Assembly (NCBI GenBank): GCA_902792435.1
Contig: CADAZN010000021.1
Coordinates: forward strand, 1-64,000
Length of the DNA: 64,000 bases
Direction: 5' to 3'
DNA from: an uncultured Bacteroidales bacterium
Lineage (GTDB): Bacteria; Bacteroidota; Bacteroidia; Bacteroidales; Muribaculaceae
The stretch's first letter is position 1; each line of letters starts with the position of its first letter. The notes beneath the pieces were generated by a model. That model ran no database searches. It had not been told where the DNA came from and was given only the letters and a program-made list of their open reading frames with translations. This document shows positions 8,288-16,926 of this stretch, one piece after another. The translations under genes and the position numbers were made by a program.

Positions 8288-9526
8288 TTATGCATCTGGA
8301 CCATAATAGATGGTTGAGCAGTTGTTTGCCTCAAAGAGCCGAGATGTGACTTCGCTAATTTTCGATGGTGTCAGAGAACGATATATCTCGTTCTCCCGGT
8401 TGATTCCGTCAGCGCCCCACAACAGTTCGTGACCACACAATGAGACAGCTTTCTCGGCATAACCCACATTCTCAAAAAGCTTGTTCGACAAATACTTATT
8501 CACGCACTTATCAATCTCGTGCTGAGTGGTACCTTCATCCACAAGTTGCTGCAACACTCCGTCAATGGCGCGGTTGGCCTTATCAAAATCCACACCATTG
8601 GCCAAACGAGCTCTAACATAAAACAATCCAGGGTCTCGAGAGCCCAATACCGACGCGTCGATGTCGGCAAACATATCGGTCCCTAATATCAACTGCTGAT
8701 AGAATCTTGACGACATGCCGTTGCCCAATATATCGCTTATTAGGTCGGTTGCTTGATAGTCGGGGCTTGTGCGGCTGCACATGTGGTAGGTGCGAAATAT
8801 CATGTTGCTGGGAACATCACTGTGGTGTGTCATGAATCGAGGTCCACTCTGCAAGGGCTCTTCAGGCAACTCTCGCTTTAAAGTTGGTGCACCATCTATA
8901 TCTCCAAACCATTTCTCAACTAGAGATACTGTAGTCTCGAAATCCACATTTCCCGACACGCACATCACCAAGTTGTTCACTTGGTAAAACCTGTCATGAA
9001 ATTTCTTTATGTCATCTCTTACGAAGGTCTGAATCGTGTCGATGTCAAGGCCAATAGTGGGCCAGCGATAAGGATGAAGCTTAAAGGCTTGCCCATGTGT
9101 CAAGTGGAGTATGTCTCCATAAGGCTGATTCAAATATCGCTGCTTGAACTCCTCTATTACCACGCTCTTTTGCACATCAATGTTCTCCTCGGTGAGATTG
9201 AGGTTAACTAGTCGCTCGCTCTCTAACCAAAGCGCTGTCTCTAGGTTAATGGCAGGCAACACATCATAATAGTTGGTAACATCAATGTTAGTCCAAGCAT
9301 TGCTATCGCCACCGGCACGCTGCAGCATATCATCATATTTGCTCACGTGCTTAGTGCCCGAGAACATGAGATGCTCCATCAGGTGCGCGAGCCCAGTCTT
9401 TGCTGGATTCTCATCACTCGACCCCACATCATATAAAAGGTTCACCGCTACCATGCTTGTTGTTGCATCGTAGTGGTGAATCAATCTTAGCCCATTACTG
9501 AGCTGGTGAGTGCTGAACTGTATCAT
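8288..9526 (-). CDS. M16 family zinc peptidase
   Basis: An insulinase-type (pitrilysin) metallopeptidase. The inverted zinc motif HLMEH is at residues 48-52 and the third ligand is the Glu of VIEEF at about 126, the expected 74 residues later, so the catalytic site is complete. The N-terminal M16 domain is followed by an inactive M16_C domain with the R/Y-type segment near the C terminus. Length 412 fits the processing-peptidase-like, single-chain subfamily. No signal peptide is visible, so it is likely cytoplasmic. It begins 4 bp after the stop of the cyclophilin gene and is the last gene of a three-gene minus-strand unit starting at 10840. Confidence 0.93.
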   Translation of the reverse strand: MIQFSTHQLSNGLRLIHHYDATTSMVAVNLLYDVGSSDENPAKTGLAHLMEHLMFSGTKHVSKYDDMLQRAGGDSNAWTNIDVTNYYDVLPAINLETALWLESERLVNLNLTEENIDVQKSVVIEEFKQRYLNQPYGDILHLTHGQAFKLHPYRWPTIGLDIDTIQTFVRDDIKKFHDRFYQVNNLVMCVSGNVDFETTVSLVEKWFGDIDGAPTLKRELPEEPLQSGPRFMTHHSDVPSNMIFRTYHMCSRTSPDYQATDLISDILGNGMSSRFYQQLILGTDMFADIDASVLGSRDPGLFYVRARLANGVDFDKANRAIDGVLQQLVDEGTTQHEIDKCVNKYLSNKLFENVGYAEKAVSLCGHELLWGADGINRENEIYRSLTPSKISEVTSRLFEANNCSTIYYGPDA

Positions 9527-9530
9527 CGTG

Positions 9531-10436
9531 TCATTTTATCACCTTGGCACTGATGATTTTCACATCGTCAACAGGACGGTCGGCCTTGCCGGTAGTCACA
9601 TTTTGAATCTTGTCAACAACATCCATACCTTTCACTACTTCGCCAAACACAGTGTACTGCCCATCCAAGTGAGGAGTGCCGCCGATAGTACTGTAAGCTG
9701 CTACCTGCTCATCGGTGAAGGTCACAGGATTGTCTTTATGAAGTTCATTATAGATTTTCTCAGCTTCCGAAGCAAGCATACCTTGAAGACCCTTTAAAGC
9801 CATCTCGTCACCCATCGCACGCAATGCCTCAATATCAGCTTGACGCTGCAAGGCTAATTCGTTGAAAATCTTGCTTTTCTCTTGATTCATAATGCGCTCT
9901 TTCATATTCTCCAACTGATACTCCGAGAATCGGCGACCAGTAACGATATAAAACTGCGAACCAGAACTTTTGCGCTCTGGATTCACCTCGTCGCCCTGAC
10001 GAGCTGCAGCAAGAGCTCCCCTTTTGTGGAAATACTTTGGATAAACAATCTCGGCTGGTAAATCATAGCCTGGTCCTCCACCACCCAACAATGCATCAAT
10101 AGTAGCATTTTTTGAGTCGGGATCACCAGTCTGAATCATGAAGTCTTTTATAACACGGTGAAACAGCACTCCGTTATAGGTGCCATCGTTTACCAACTTA
10201 ACAAAATTGTCACGATGCTGAGGGGTCTCATCATACAATACTATCTCTATTTCACCAAAGGTAGTCTCGAGCAACACACGAGTGTTTTTGCTAAAATCTT
10301 GGGCCATAGCAACTTGTTTTTTCTCGGCACTGGTGTTATCGTCGTCACGAGTATTAGCTTTGACACTAACAGCCACAACGCTCAACACCACAACAGCTAC
10401 AATGGCTGCAATGCCACTTATTCGAAAATATTTCAT
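9531..10436 (-). CDS. secreted cyclophilin-type peptidyl-prolyl isomerase
   Basis: A periplasmic or membrane-anchored cyclophilin that catalyses cis-trans isomerisation of prolyl bonds. The ATG at 10436 gives MKYFRISG followed by a hydrophobic signal or anchor (IAAIVAVVVLSVVAVSV). The first half of the cyclophilin fold (LLETTFGEIEIVLYDETPQHRDNF, GVLFHRVIKDFMIQTGD) and GSQFYIVTG are clear. A helical insertion of about 65 residues (MKERIMNQEKSK...) separates these from the last strand (GQYTVFGEVVKGMDVVDKI); such insertions are usual in Bacteroidales homologues. An in-frame TTG nine codons upstream overlaps the previous gene and is less likely to be the start. Confidence 0.92.
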   Translation of the reverse strand: MKYFRISGIAAIVAVVVLSVVAVSVKANTRDDDNTSAEKKQVAMAQDFSKNTRVLLETTFGEIEIVLYDETPQHRDNFVKLVNDGTYNGVLFHRVIKDFMIQTGDPDSKNATIDALLGGGGPGYDLPAEIVYPKYFHKRGALAAARQGDEVNPERKSSGSQFYIVTGRRFSEYQLENMKERIMNQEKSKIFNELALQRQADIEALRAMGDEMALKGLQGMLASEAEKIYNELHKDNPVTFTDEQVAAYSTIGGTPHLDGQYTVFGEVVKGMDVVDKIQNVTTGKADRPVDDVKIISAKVIK

Positions 10437-10459
10437 AACTAAAAAATTCTTTTTTGTTT

Positions 10460-10840
10460 TCAAATTCCCCTAGGATACAAGCGCTTGTAGATGCGGCGGA
10501 AATTGTCGTCACTTGCTATGAGCGACGTGGCTCTATCCTTGAAGTCGTCACCCCATATCGACGCGGCGAGAACACCAAGATAAGCACGTTCACGGTCAAC
10601 AGTGATAGCAGCTTTTATCAAGCGGTCAATTTGATTGGCATAGCATTCCTTATCAATAGCGTTAAGGTAACGTGCAGTGCTAACCACAAATTGTCCCGTG
10701 CGATCAACCTCTATTATCTTGTCAACAAGTTGATCTATCTCCTGAGGAAAATCGGCATTATTGATGTTGTTGGCAATATACTCATAGGTAAGCAAGCCAC
10801 TTTCATCGTTCTCCAATCGTTTCTTTATTTGATCATCCAT
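10460..10840 (-). CDS. conserved small helical protein, unknown function
   Basis: A 126-residue soluble protein, acidic and mostly helical, without signal peptide or metal motifs. The recurrent pattern IDQLVDKIIEVDRTGQF ... IDRLIKAAITVDRERAY suggests two related helical hairpins. I do not recognise a named domain. It opens the unit with the cyclophilin and M16 genes (23-bp and 4-bp gaps) and has its own -7 box at 10862-10869 on the minus strand, so it is very likely a real gene. Confidence 0.75.
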   Translation of the reverse strand: MDDQIKKRLENDESGLLTYEYIANNINNADFPQEIDQLVDKIIEVDRTGQFVVSTARYLNAIDKECYANQIDRLIKAAITVDRERAYLGVLAASIWGDDFKDRATSLIASDDNFRRIYKRLYPRGI

Positions 10841-10861
10841 ATAAAAACTTTTTTAACACCG

Positions 10862-10869
10862 CAAATATA
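10862..10869 (-). promoter_or_regulatory. -7 box of the small protein-cyclophilin-M16 unit
   Basis: The minus strand reads TATATTTG, matching TAnnTTTG, 22 bp before the coding start. A TTTG lies at 10894-10897, slightly farther than ideal. The rest of 10841-11068 is AT-rich and holds nothing else I can support. Confidence 0.55.
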
Positions 10870-11068
10870 CAACTATTTTTTCCAACCGAAAAACAAAACC
10901 TTATATTTTTACCATCACTTTGCAACTAAACAATCCAACCACTCAACACAATCATTATTCACTCCCCACATAGTCCTTTTCAACTTATCTTGCCTCTACC
11001 AATCTCAATAAATATACGATTATTTATGCATTTATAACCACTTATTAATCAATGTGTTATCTGTACAA

Positions 11069-11100
11069 TTTGGTAGTTTGAAAAAAAATACCTAACTTTG
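11069..11100 (+). promoter_or_regulatory. promoter with TTTG and TAACTTTG boxes
   Basis: TTTG at 11069-11072 and TAACTTTG at 11093-11100 are separated by 20 bp, the textbook Bacteroidota arrangement. The expected transcript would have a leader of roughly 75 nt before the start at 11181. That leader contains short self-complementary stretches (ctaaatttag; actag and ctagt). Confidence 0.75.
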
Positions 11101-11180
11101 CAGCGCTTTTCGGGCGTTTTAACGTCGCCTAAATTTAGGATACTAGTCCGATTAGCTAGTTATTAACCAAATTATTTTTT

Positions 11181-11564
11181 ATGCGTAAAGCTTTATTTTT
11201 ATTAATGTTGTTAATCTGTTCAATCTCTGCAAGTGGCCAAGTAACTGTGACAGCTACAAAGTATCACCCCGGCATGGGAGGCGCAGGTTGGGTAACTGCC
11301 AGCGGCTCGAGAATAGACAACAACAAGCTTCGTAACTACGAGATTAAATGGATTGCCCTATCACACGACATGTTCCAGAAACTGGGAGTGAAAATGGGCG
11401 ACGAAGTTATCATTGAATGTGCCAATACACTGATTAATGGTGTTTGGAAAGTTATGGACAAGATGGGGCCACGTCTGCGCAACCGCATCGACATCCTTCT
11501 TCCAAAGGGCGACAAGATGAACTTCAATGCACCAATGAAGGTACAAATCAGAAAGAAGTCATAA
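11181..11564 (+). CDS. secreted double-psi beta-barrel (RlpA/3D-like) protein
   Basis: A 127-residue exported protein. The signal peptide MRKALFLLMLLICSISASG ends before QVTVTAT. The mature part has the layout of RlpA/3D double-psi barrels: an early polar strand with ASGSRID, then IALSHDMF, then GDEVIIEC and VWKVMDKMGPR, where 3D-domain proteins carry their metal or substrate residues. Whether the catalytic aspartates of lytic transglycosylases are conserved is unclear, so an enzymatic role is not claimed. It stands alone between its own promoter and a terminator shared with convergent pepD. Confidence 0.78.
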   Translation: MRKALFLLMLLICSISASGQVTVTATKYHPGMGGAGWVTASGSRIDNNKLRNYEIKWIALSHDMFQKLGVKMGDEVIIECANTLINGVWKVMDKMGPRLRNRIDILLPKGDKMNFNAPMKVQIRKKS

Positions 11565-11585
11565 CGACTCTCTCACACAACAATT

Positions 11586-11627
11586 AAAGAGGCTGCATTC
11601 CACAACGGAGTGCAGCCTCTTTTTTTA
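11586..11627. terminator. bidirectional terminator between the barrel protein gene and pepD
   Basis: AAAGAGGCTGCA pairs with TGCAGCCTCTTT around a 13-base loop, with a T-run on the right and an A-rich left side. It serves the rightward gene ending at 11564 and the leftward pepD ending at 11649. Confidence 0.9.
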
Positions 11628-11648
11628 TTATCATTCTATCCTCTTGAA

Positions 11649-13127
11649 TTACTTGCTCTCCTCGGCAAGGGCCTTGAGGATGGCCTGAACCTGCTTCCAT
11701 GCCTTCTCCACAGCGGGGATGTGGCAACGCTCGGCTGGCGAGTGTACATCACGCAGAGTGGGACCAAATGAAATCATCTCCATGTCGGGACGAGCCTTTA
11801 GGAACAGGCCGCATTCGAGACCTGCGTGGATGGCTCTAACCTCGGGTTTAATACCAAAGAGCTTCTCCCACTGCTCTTGTGCAACGGTGAGGAGGTGACT
11901 GTCGGCGATGGGCTCCCATCCCTGGTATCCTCCCTCGCTGATAATCTCGTTGGCTCCAGCCATACGGAAGATAGTCTCGCACTTGTGGGTGAGGTCATAC
12001 TTGCCACTCTCAATCGACGAGCGGTGGAACATCTCGACAACAATCTGGTTGCCCTCACGCATCTTAACGCTGGCGAGGTTGGTCGAGGTCTCAACGAGTC
12101 CGGGAATCTCCATGCTCATGGCAGCGATGCCGTGAGGTGCAACATAAACTGCATCAACAACTCGACGTGCAGTGTCGGTGTCTATAATAGTCTCGGGAAC
12201 GTCAATGCTCTTGCAAGTGATTTCCATCTTGGGCTCGGTGCGCTTGTACTCGTTCTTCACATCGGCAATGAAAGTGTTGAGAACAACGCTCAGCTTCTCC
12301 TTATCCTCAGGCTTGATACCTACAACAACGGTAGCAGCATGGGCGATAGCATTGTGAAGGTTACCAGCATCGATGCATGCCAGCACATAGTCCATCTCGG
12401 CACCAATGTTCCACAGCAAGCGGCTGCTTAGCTTGGTGGTAGTAGCATAGCCCAGGTGGATGTCGGCACCACTGTGACCGCCGTGCAAGTGCTCAAACTT
12501 AATCTCGAAGTAGATGCGATCCTTTGGAGCAGCCTCGGGCTTGTAGTTAAACTTGAAAATGCTCACCAGACCACCGGCACAGCCCATTGTGATCACGCCA
12601 TCTTCCTCCTCATCAAGGTTGAGAAGATAGTCACCCACGAGCATGTCGGCTTCAATATTGCTGGCACCAGTAAGACCGGTCTCCTCGTCAACAGTAGCAA
12701 GTGCCTCGAGTGGGCCACACTGTAGCGATGGCTCGATTACCGCAGCAAGTGCAATGGCGAGTCCCATTCCGTCGTCGGCTCCAAGAGTGGTGTTGTTAGC
12801 ACGAACCCACTCACCGTCAATGATGGTCTCAATGGGGTCGGTGTCGAAGTTGTGAGTAGAACCAGGACCTTTCTCGGCTACCATGTCCATATGGCCTTGC
12901 AGCACGATGCCCTTGCAATTCTCATAGCCGGGGGCTGCTGGCCTGAAGATTGCCACATTACCAGTCTTGTCAATCTTGTATTCCAGATTGTGCTTCTTGG
13001 CGAAGTCCACGAGCCATGCGCGGATTTTGTCTAACTTGCCTTCTTCGTTGCCCGATGGACGGGGAACCTTGGTGATCTCGTCAAATATCGACCACACTGC
13101 CTGTGGATTCAAATCTTTAATAGTCAT
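11649..13127 (-). CDS. pepD: aminoacyl-histidine dipeptidase (peptidase D)
   Basis: A cytosolic M20C di-zinc peptidase cleaving Xaa-His and other dipeptides. Metal-site motifs are in order: QGHMDMV with His79 and Asp81, the bridging-Asp segment TTLGADDGMG, the catalytic-Glu segment TVDEETGLTGA, and a late His in FGPTLRDVHSPAERC. The length of 492 and the inserted lid domain are typical. It is monocistronic, with a shared terminator downstream. Its upstream gap of about 160 bp holds only a weak TTATTTTG box on the minus strand. Confidence 0.96.
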   Translation of the reverse strand: MTIKDLNPQAVWSIFDEITKVPRPSGNEEGKLDKIRAWLVDFAKKHNLEYKIDKTGNVAIFRPAAPGYENCKGIVLQGHMDMVAEKGPGSTHNFDTDPIETIIDGEWVRANNTTLGADDGMGLAIALAAVIEPSLQCGPLEALATVDEETGLTGASNIEADMLVGDYLLNLDEEEDGVITMGCAGGLVSIFKFNYKPEAAPKDRIYFEIKFEHLHGGHSGADIHLGYATTTKLSSRLLWNIGAEMDYVLACIDAGNLHNAIAHAATVVVGIKPEDKEKLSVVLNTFIADVKNEYKRTEPKMEITCKSIDVPETIIDTDTARRVVDAVYVAPHGIAAMSMEIPGLVETSTNLASVKMREGNQIVVEMFHRSSIESGKYDLTHKCETIFRMAGANEIISEGGYQGWEPIADSHLLTVAQEQWEKLFGIKPEVRAIHAGLECGLFLKARPDMEMISFGPTLRDVHSPAERCHIPAVEKAWKQVQAILKALAEESK

Positions 13128-13258
13128 AGTAAGTTAATTTTTTAGTAAAAATTATTAGTTAAAATAGCTGTTCCAAAATAATTGTTAAATCAGGCATTTT
13201 GCCACCGCTAAATTACAATTTTTTTTTAAATAATCAACAATTTATCAGAAACCTTTTT

Positions 13259-13266
13259 TAAATTTG
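13259..13266 (+). promoter_or_regulatory. -7 box before the tiny membrane protein gene
   Basis: TAAATTTG, followed by C, lies 23 bp before the GTG start at 13290. No convincing -33 TTTG is present. Confidence 0.5.
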
Positions 13267-13289
13267 CATGCTTTTTTAAGAATAACGAC

Positions 13290-13460
13290 GTGAAGATTCT
13301 TCTTTTGACTATATTTTTGGTAGGGATAGCCATTTTGTTACTTGGCGTGAGAGTGTTCTTCGTCAAGGGGGGAAAGTTTCCTAACACCCACATTGGCTCT
13401 AATCCTGAAATGAAGAAAAGAGGAATCAAGTGCGTTCAAAAAGACGAATATTACAACTGA
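13290..13460 (+). CDS. 56-residue conserved membrane protein
   Basis: A GTG start gives a 56-residue protein: one membrane helix (ILLLTIFLVGIAILLLGV) followed by RVFFVKGGKFPNTHIGSNP and a single Cys (GIKCVQKDE). I recognise the FVKGGKFP...H...G signature from short proteins that recur across Bacteroidales genomes; their function is unknown. It is too short to stand out in a simple ORF scan. It ends 28 bp before the Skp-like lipoprotein gene and follows a TAAATTTGC box, so the two genes probably form one unit. Confidence 0.72.
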   Translation: MKILLLTIFLVGIAILLLGVRVFFVKGGKFPNTHIGSNPEMKKRGIKCVQKDEYYN

Positions 13461-13488
13461 CTTATTTAACAATCTATATTCACTAAAA

Positions 13489-14091
13489 ATGAACAATTTA
13501 AAGAACTTAATGAAACTGGCGTTAGTAGCTATGGCTCTGGTTATTACTATGGGAGCTTGCAGCCAGAATGAGAAAAACAACACCAAGAAAGAAACTAAAG
13601 CCGAACCTGCAAAAGCTGGAAAGCATCTGGAAATCAGGTACATCGATGAAGATTCTGTTCTCAAAAACTACAACTTAGCTAAAGATTTTGAGGAAATGGC
13701 AACCAGACTCCAAAATGAGTTTGACCAAGCTCAGAAAAAATATGCCGACCAGCTCGGCAACTTCCAGAACAGCGTAAACCAAAAAATGCAGAACAACCAG
13801 TATAGCAACGAGAACGCTTATAAGGCCGACGTTCAAAAATATCAACAAATGGAGCAAAACGCTCAGACCGAGCTCGGCAAGCTGCAGCAAAATAGCGGCA
13901 ACCAAATGCAACAAAGCCAAAAGCAGCTTAACGACTCCATTCACAACTTCCTCGAGGATTATGCTAAGAAAAACAATTACGACATGATTCTCTTCAAATC
14001 GGCTACTGGCTACATCAACCCAAGCTTGGAAGTTACCGACGAGGTTATCGAGGGCCTAAACAAGCGCTATACCAAAGTGGCTAAGAAATAA
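13489..14091 (+). CDS. OmpH/Skp-like lipoprotein
   Basis: A 200-residue protein with a lipoprotein-type signal ending in ITMGAC (Cys about residue 24). After it comes a charged linker, then a long Gln- and Asn-rich helical hairpin (about 60-160) and a C-terminal strand segment (YDMILFKSATGYINPSLEVTDEVIEGLNKRY) that is characteristic of the Skp/OmpH fold. Skp family members hold unfolded outer-membrane proteins in the periplasm. The predicted lipid anchor differs from classical soluble Skp and would tether this copy to a membrane. It is preceded closely by the 56-residue membrane protein and followed by a strong terminator. Confidence 0.85.
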   Translation: MNNLKNLMKLALVAMALVITMGACSQNEKNNTKKETKAEPAKAGKHLEIRYIDEDSVLKNYNLAKDFEEMATRLQNEFDQAQKKYADQLGNFQNSVNQKMQNNQYSNENAYKADVQKYQQMEQNAQTELGKLQQNSGNQMQQSQKQLNDSIHNFLEDYAKKNNYDMILFKSATGYINPSLEVTDEVIEGLNKRYTKVAKK

Positions 14092-14111
14092 CTCTTGTTA
14101 TTAAGAGAGCT

Positions 14112-14154
14112 AAATCACCACTGCCCCACATTTGAGGCGGTGGTGATTTTTTTT
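14112..14154 (+). terminator. terminator after the Skp-like gene
   Basis: AATCACCAC pairs with GTGGTGATT, with an inner CTGCC/GGCG helix, followed by a run of eight T. Confidence 0.9.
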
Positions 14155-14186
14155 CTTGACAATACCAGGCTTTTTAATTATCTTTG
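14155..14186 (+). promoter_or_regulatory. hflX promoter
   Basis: CTTG at 14155-14158 and TATCTTTG at 14179-14186 are 20 bp apart, a good match to the TTTG/TAnnTTTG pattern. The boxes lie between the preceding terminator and the ATG at 14215, which argues for that start. Confidence 0.72.
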
Positions 14187-14214
14187 CACACAAAACCACA
14201 CACATTATATTAAT

Positions 14215-15453
14215 ATGGGATTACTTGACGATCAGAAACGACACAGCGTGAGCACTGTTGAAGAAGAAAAAGCAGTACTCGTGGGACTCATCACCCCGCA
14301 ACAAAACGAGGCAAGAGCCAAAGAATATCTCGATGAGCTCGACTTCCTTGCCGAGACCGCTGGTGCCGTGACTGTTAAGAAATTTACTCAAAAATGCGAC
14401 ACGCCTAACCGCACCACTTTTGTCGGGAAAGGCAAACTCGAAGAAATCGCTACATTTATTGAGAACAACGATATCAACCTAGCAATCTTCGACGATGACC
14501 TCAGCCCCAAGCAGGTGACAAACATTGAGAAGGAGCTCAAAGTGAAAGTGCTTGACCGCACAAGCCTCATCCTCGACATCTTTGCTAAGCGAGCACAAAC
14601 TGCCAATGCCAAGATGCAAGTGGAGCTTGCTCAATACCAATATCTCCTGCCAAGGCTCACCGGCATGTGGACTCACCTTGAGCGTCAGCGAGGTGGTATC
14701 GGTATGCGTGGACCTGGTGAGGAGCAAATCGAGACCGACCGCCGAATTGTAAAGCAGAAAATCTCACTGCTCAAGCAAAAACTTGCCAACTGGGACAAGC
14801 AAAAAACCATTCAGCGCAAGAACCGCGGGAAGCTCACGCGAGTGGCTCTCGTGGGATACACCAACGTGGGCAAGTCAACTATAATGAACATGCTCAGCAA
14901 GAGCGACGTATTTGCCGAGAACAAACTCTTTGCAACTCTTGAAACAACAGTACGCAAAGTGGTAATCGACAACTTGCCTTTCCTCTTGACCGACACCGTT
15001 GGATTCATCCGAAAGTTGCCCCACCACCTAGTGGAGTCGTTTAAGACCACTCTTGACGAAGTGCGCGACAGCGACCTGCTAATCCATGTGGTCGACATCT
15101 CGCATCCGCAGTTCGAGGAGCAAATCGAAGTTGTCAACAAAACACTACAAGACGTGTGCGATGCCGGCAACAAGGAAATGATTATGGTTTTCAACAAGAT
15201 TGACCAATTCTCTTACGTTGAGAAAGATGAGGACGACCTCACACCACGATTGCGCGAGAACATCCCACTCGAGGAGCTACAAGAAACTTGGATGTCGAGA
15301 ATGGGCAACAACTGCGTCTTCATAAGCGCCAAGAAACGCATCAATATCGAAGCGCTCAAGCAACTGCTCTACGAGAAAGCCAAGCTTATCCACACTCAGA
15401 GATTCCCCTACAACGACTTCCTCTTCCAAAAATACGACGACCTCATGGAATAA
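14215..15453 (+). CDS. hflX: ribosome-associated GTPase HflX
   Basis: HflX binds 50S subunits and splits stalled ribosomes under stress. The protein (412 residues from the ATG at 14215) has the N-terminal HflX domain with the glycine-rich GGIGMRGPGE segment, then the G domain: P-loop GYTNVGKST at about 214-222, switch I TLETTVRK, DTVGF (G3), NKID (G4) and SAKKR (G5). The longer open frame beginning at 14095 reads through the terminator and promoter, so the shorter start is chosen. It is monocistronic and convergent with the OmpA-family gene. Confidence 0.95.
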   Translation: MGLLDDQKRHSVSTVEEEKAVLVGLITPQQNEARAKEYLDELDFLAETAGAVTVKKFTQKCDTPNRTTFVGKGKLEEIATFIENNDINLAIFDDDLSPKQVTNIEKELKVKVLDRTSLILDIFAKRAQTANAKMQVELAQYQYLLPRLTGMWTHLERQRGGIGMRGPGEEQIETDRRIVKQKISLLKQKLANWDKQKTIQRKNRGKLTRVALVGYTNVGKSTIMNMLSKSDVFAENKLFATLETTVRKVVIDNLPFLLTDTVGFIRKLPHHLVESFKTTLDEVRDSDLLIHVVDISHPQFEEQIEVVNKTLQDVCDAGNKEMIMVFNKIDQFSYVEKDEDDLTPRLRENIPLEELQETWMSRMGNNCVFISAKKRINIEALKQLLYEKAKLIHTQRFPYNDFLFQKYDDLME

Positions 15454-15480
15454 GATTATACTATAATTACAATATAAAAC

Positions 15481-15515
15481 AAGGAGCCTGGCATTGCGCT
15501 AGGCTCCTTGCTGTT
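15481..15515. terminator. terminator between hflX and the OmpA-family gene
   Basis: AAGGAGCCT at 15481-15489 pairs with AGGCTCCTT at 15501-15509, with T-rich sequence on both sides (gctgttttgt to the right; gttttat on the complement to the left). Confidence 0.82.
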
Positions 15516-15532
15516 TTGTCAGGGAATAATGA

Positions 15533-16768
15533 TTATTTCACCTTGTTCTGGATAGTACAGATTGATACGCGGTTCCACTCGGGCTCGCTGAACATCTCGC
15601 TGATGCCGTTGCCCTCGCTCTGGATGCGGCTTGCTTTAATCTTATACTTGCCAGTGAGAAGGTCATAAACAGCCTTTGCACGATTGTTGGCAAGACGGAT
15701 GTTGAGGTCCTCTGGACCATCCTTCGAAGCATAACCCTTAATGATGCAAGTTGCCTCTGGATGGTTCTTCAAGAAGATTGCAACGCGCTCTACGTTTGGC
15801 ATTTGAGCCTGGCTAACAACGCTCTTACCAATCTCGAAGTAAACATTAGTCTCAAGATTCTCGATGCTGTTGTCAATAACGTTGGTCTCAGTAATATACT
15901 CAACTTTGTTCTTGCGCTTGTTGCACTCATCAAGCTCTTGCTCCAATCTGCGTGCACGAGCGTTGGCTGCGTCAACATCAGCACGAGCCTTGCTCAGCTG
16001 ACCGCGAAGGTCGTTAACTTGTGCGTTGATAGCGTCGAGATCACTCTGAGTGTAACGCATGGGGCACAATGTCATGTAGTGCTCGCCATTGCTGTTCTTA
16101 AAGTGATAGGTAAGACCTGCCTCAATCTCTACTGCAGCGGTATTAGCATTGAACACATTGGTGTGCTGTGTGGCACCACGGCCCATATACCAAACAACAG
16201 CAGGCTTGAGAGATACTGTAAGCGCCTTCGACTCACCAACGTTCCAATTCAAGTTAACACCTGCCTTGGTGTACCAAGAGTTCTTGTCGGCAAAATCGAC
16301 TGTCTCCTCACCGGGATTTACATACTCGCCAGTCTTGTAAGCATGCCACCAGCCTAAACCAGCTACTGCCTCAACGTCGAGTGTGCGTGGAACGCCCAGA
16401 TAACCGAGTAACAGATTTGTAAGGCTCACTGTACCAAAGGCGCCAACCAACTGATGGTCAAAGATGTTTTTGCTATGGAAACCCCAAACCGAAGAATGCT
16501 CGCCATAAGGTTTCTGCCATGACGAAGTGTTAATCGACCACTCGCCCTCTATTCCAAGTCCTAATACTGGGGTAACCTGCTTGCGAATCTCAAGACCGGC
16601 AACACCACGAGCACTCTTCCAGAACGCATAGTGCTGATAAGGTGATACAATACCGCCCTTCAGGGTTATCGAAATGTTGTCATAAAACTTGCTACCCTTT
16701 ACGGTAACTTGTGCCGATGCTGCGCTCAATGTCATTGCAGCAACTGCAAGTAATAAAATCTTTTTCAT
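15533..16768 (-). CDS. OmpA-family outer-membrane porin (first copy)
   Basis: Signal peptide MKKILLLAVAAMTLSAASA, then an N-terminal beta-barrel of about 250 residues, a short coiled coil (INAQVNDLRGQLSKARADVDAANARARRLEQELDEC) and a C-terminal OmpA domain that binds peptidoglycan (VYFEIGKSVVSQAQMPNVER ... GYASKDGPEDLNIRLANNRA). It is likely an abundant structural porin. A second protein of the same architecture is encoded at 29.8 kb, but the two differ in sequence and codon choice. A TAATTTTG box lies upstream on the minus strand (16828-16835). Confidence 0.92.
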   Translation of the reverse strand: MKKILLLAVAAMTLSAASAQVTVKGSKFYDNISITLKGGIVSPYQHYAFWKSARGVAGLEIRKQVTPVLGLGIEGEWSINTSSWQKPYGEHSSVWGFHSKNIFDHQLVGAFGTVSLTNLLLGYLGVPRTLDVEAVAGLGWWHAYKTGEYVNPGEETVDFADKNSWYTKAGVNLNWNVGESKALTVSLKPAVVWYMGRGATQHTNVFNANTAAVEIEAGLTYHFKNSNGEHYMTLCPMRYTQSDLDAINAQVNDLRGQLSKARADVDAANARARRLEQELDECNKRKNKVEYITETNVIDNSIENLETNVYFEIGKSVVSQAQMPNVERVAIFLKNHPEATCIIKGYASKDGPEDLNIRLANNRAKAVYDLLTGKYKIKASRIQSEGNGISEMFSEPEWNRVSICTIQNKVK

Positions 16769-16827
16769 ACTAAATATTTTTAAAACATATACTCTTTAAA
16801 ATTATTTCTGAAATGAAATCCAAAATG

Positions 16828-16835
16828 CAAAATTA
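16828..16835 (-). promoter_or_regulatory. -7 box of the first OmpA-family gene
   Basis: The minus strand reads TAATTTTGC about 60 bp before the start. The remaining gap up to ribBA (16836-16926) is very AT-rich and otherwise featureless. Confidence 0.55.
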
Positions 16836-16926
16836 ATTAATAATTATAATATTTAAAAAATATTTGTCATTTTTTTTAATAAATCTCAATTCCACCCACT
16901 TTATTCGGTAATTATTTGAGCTTTTC

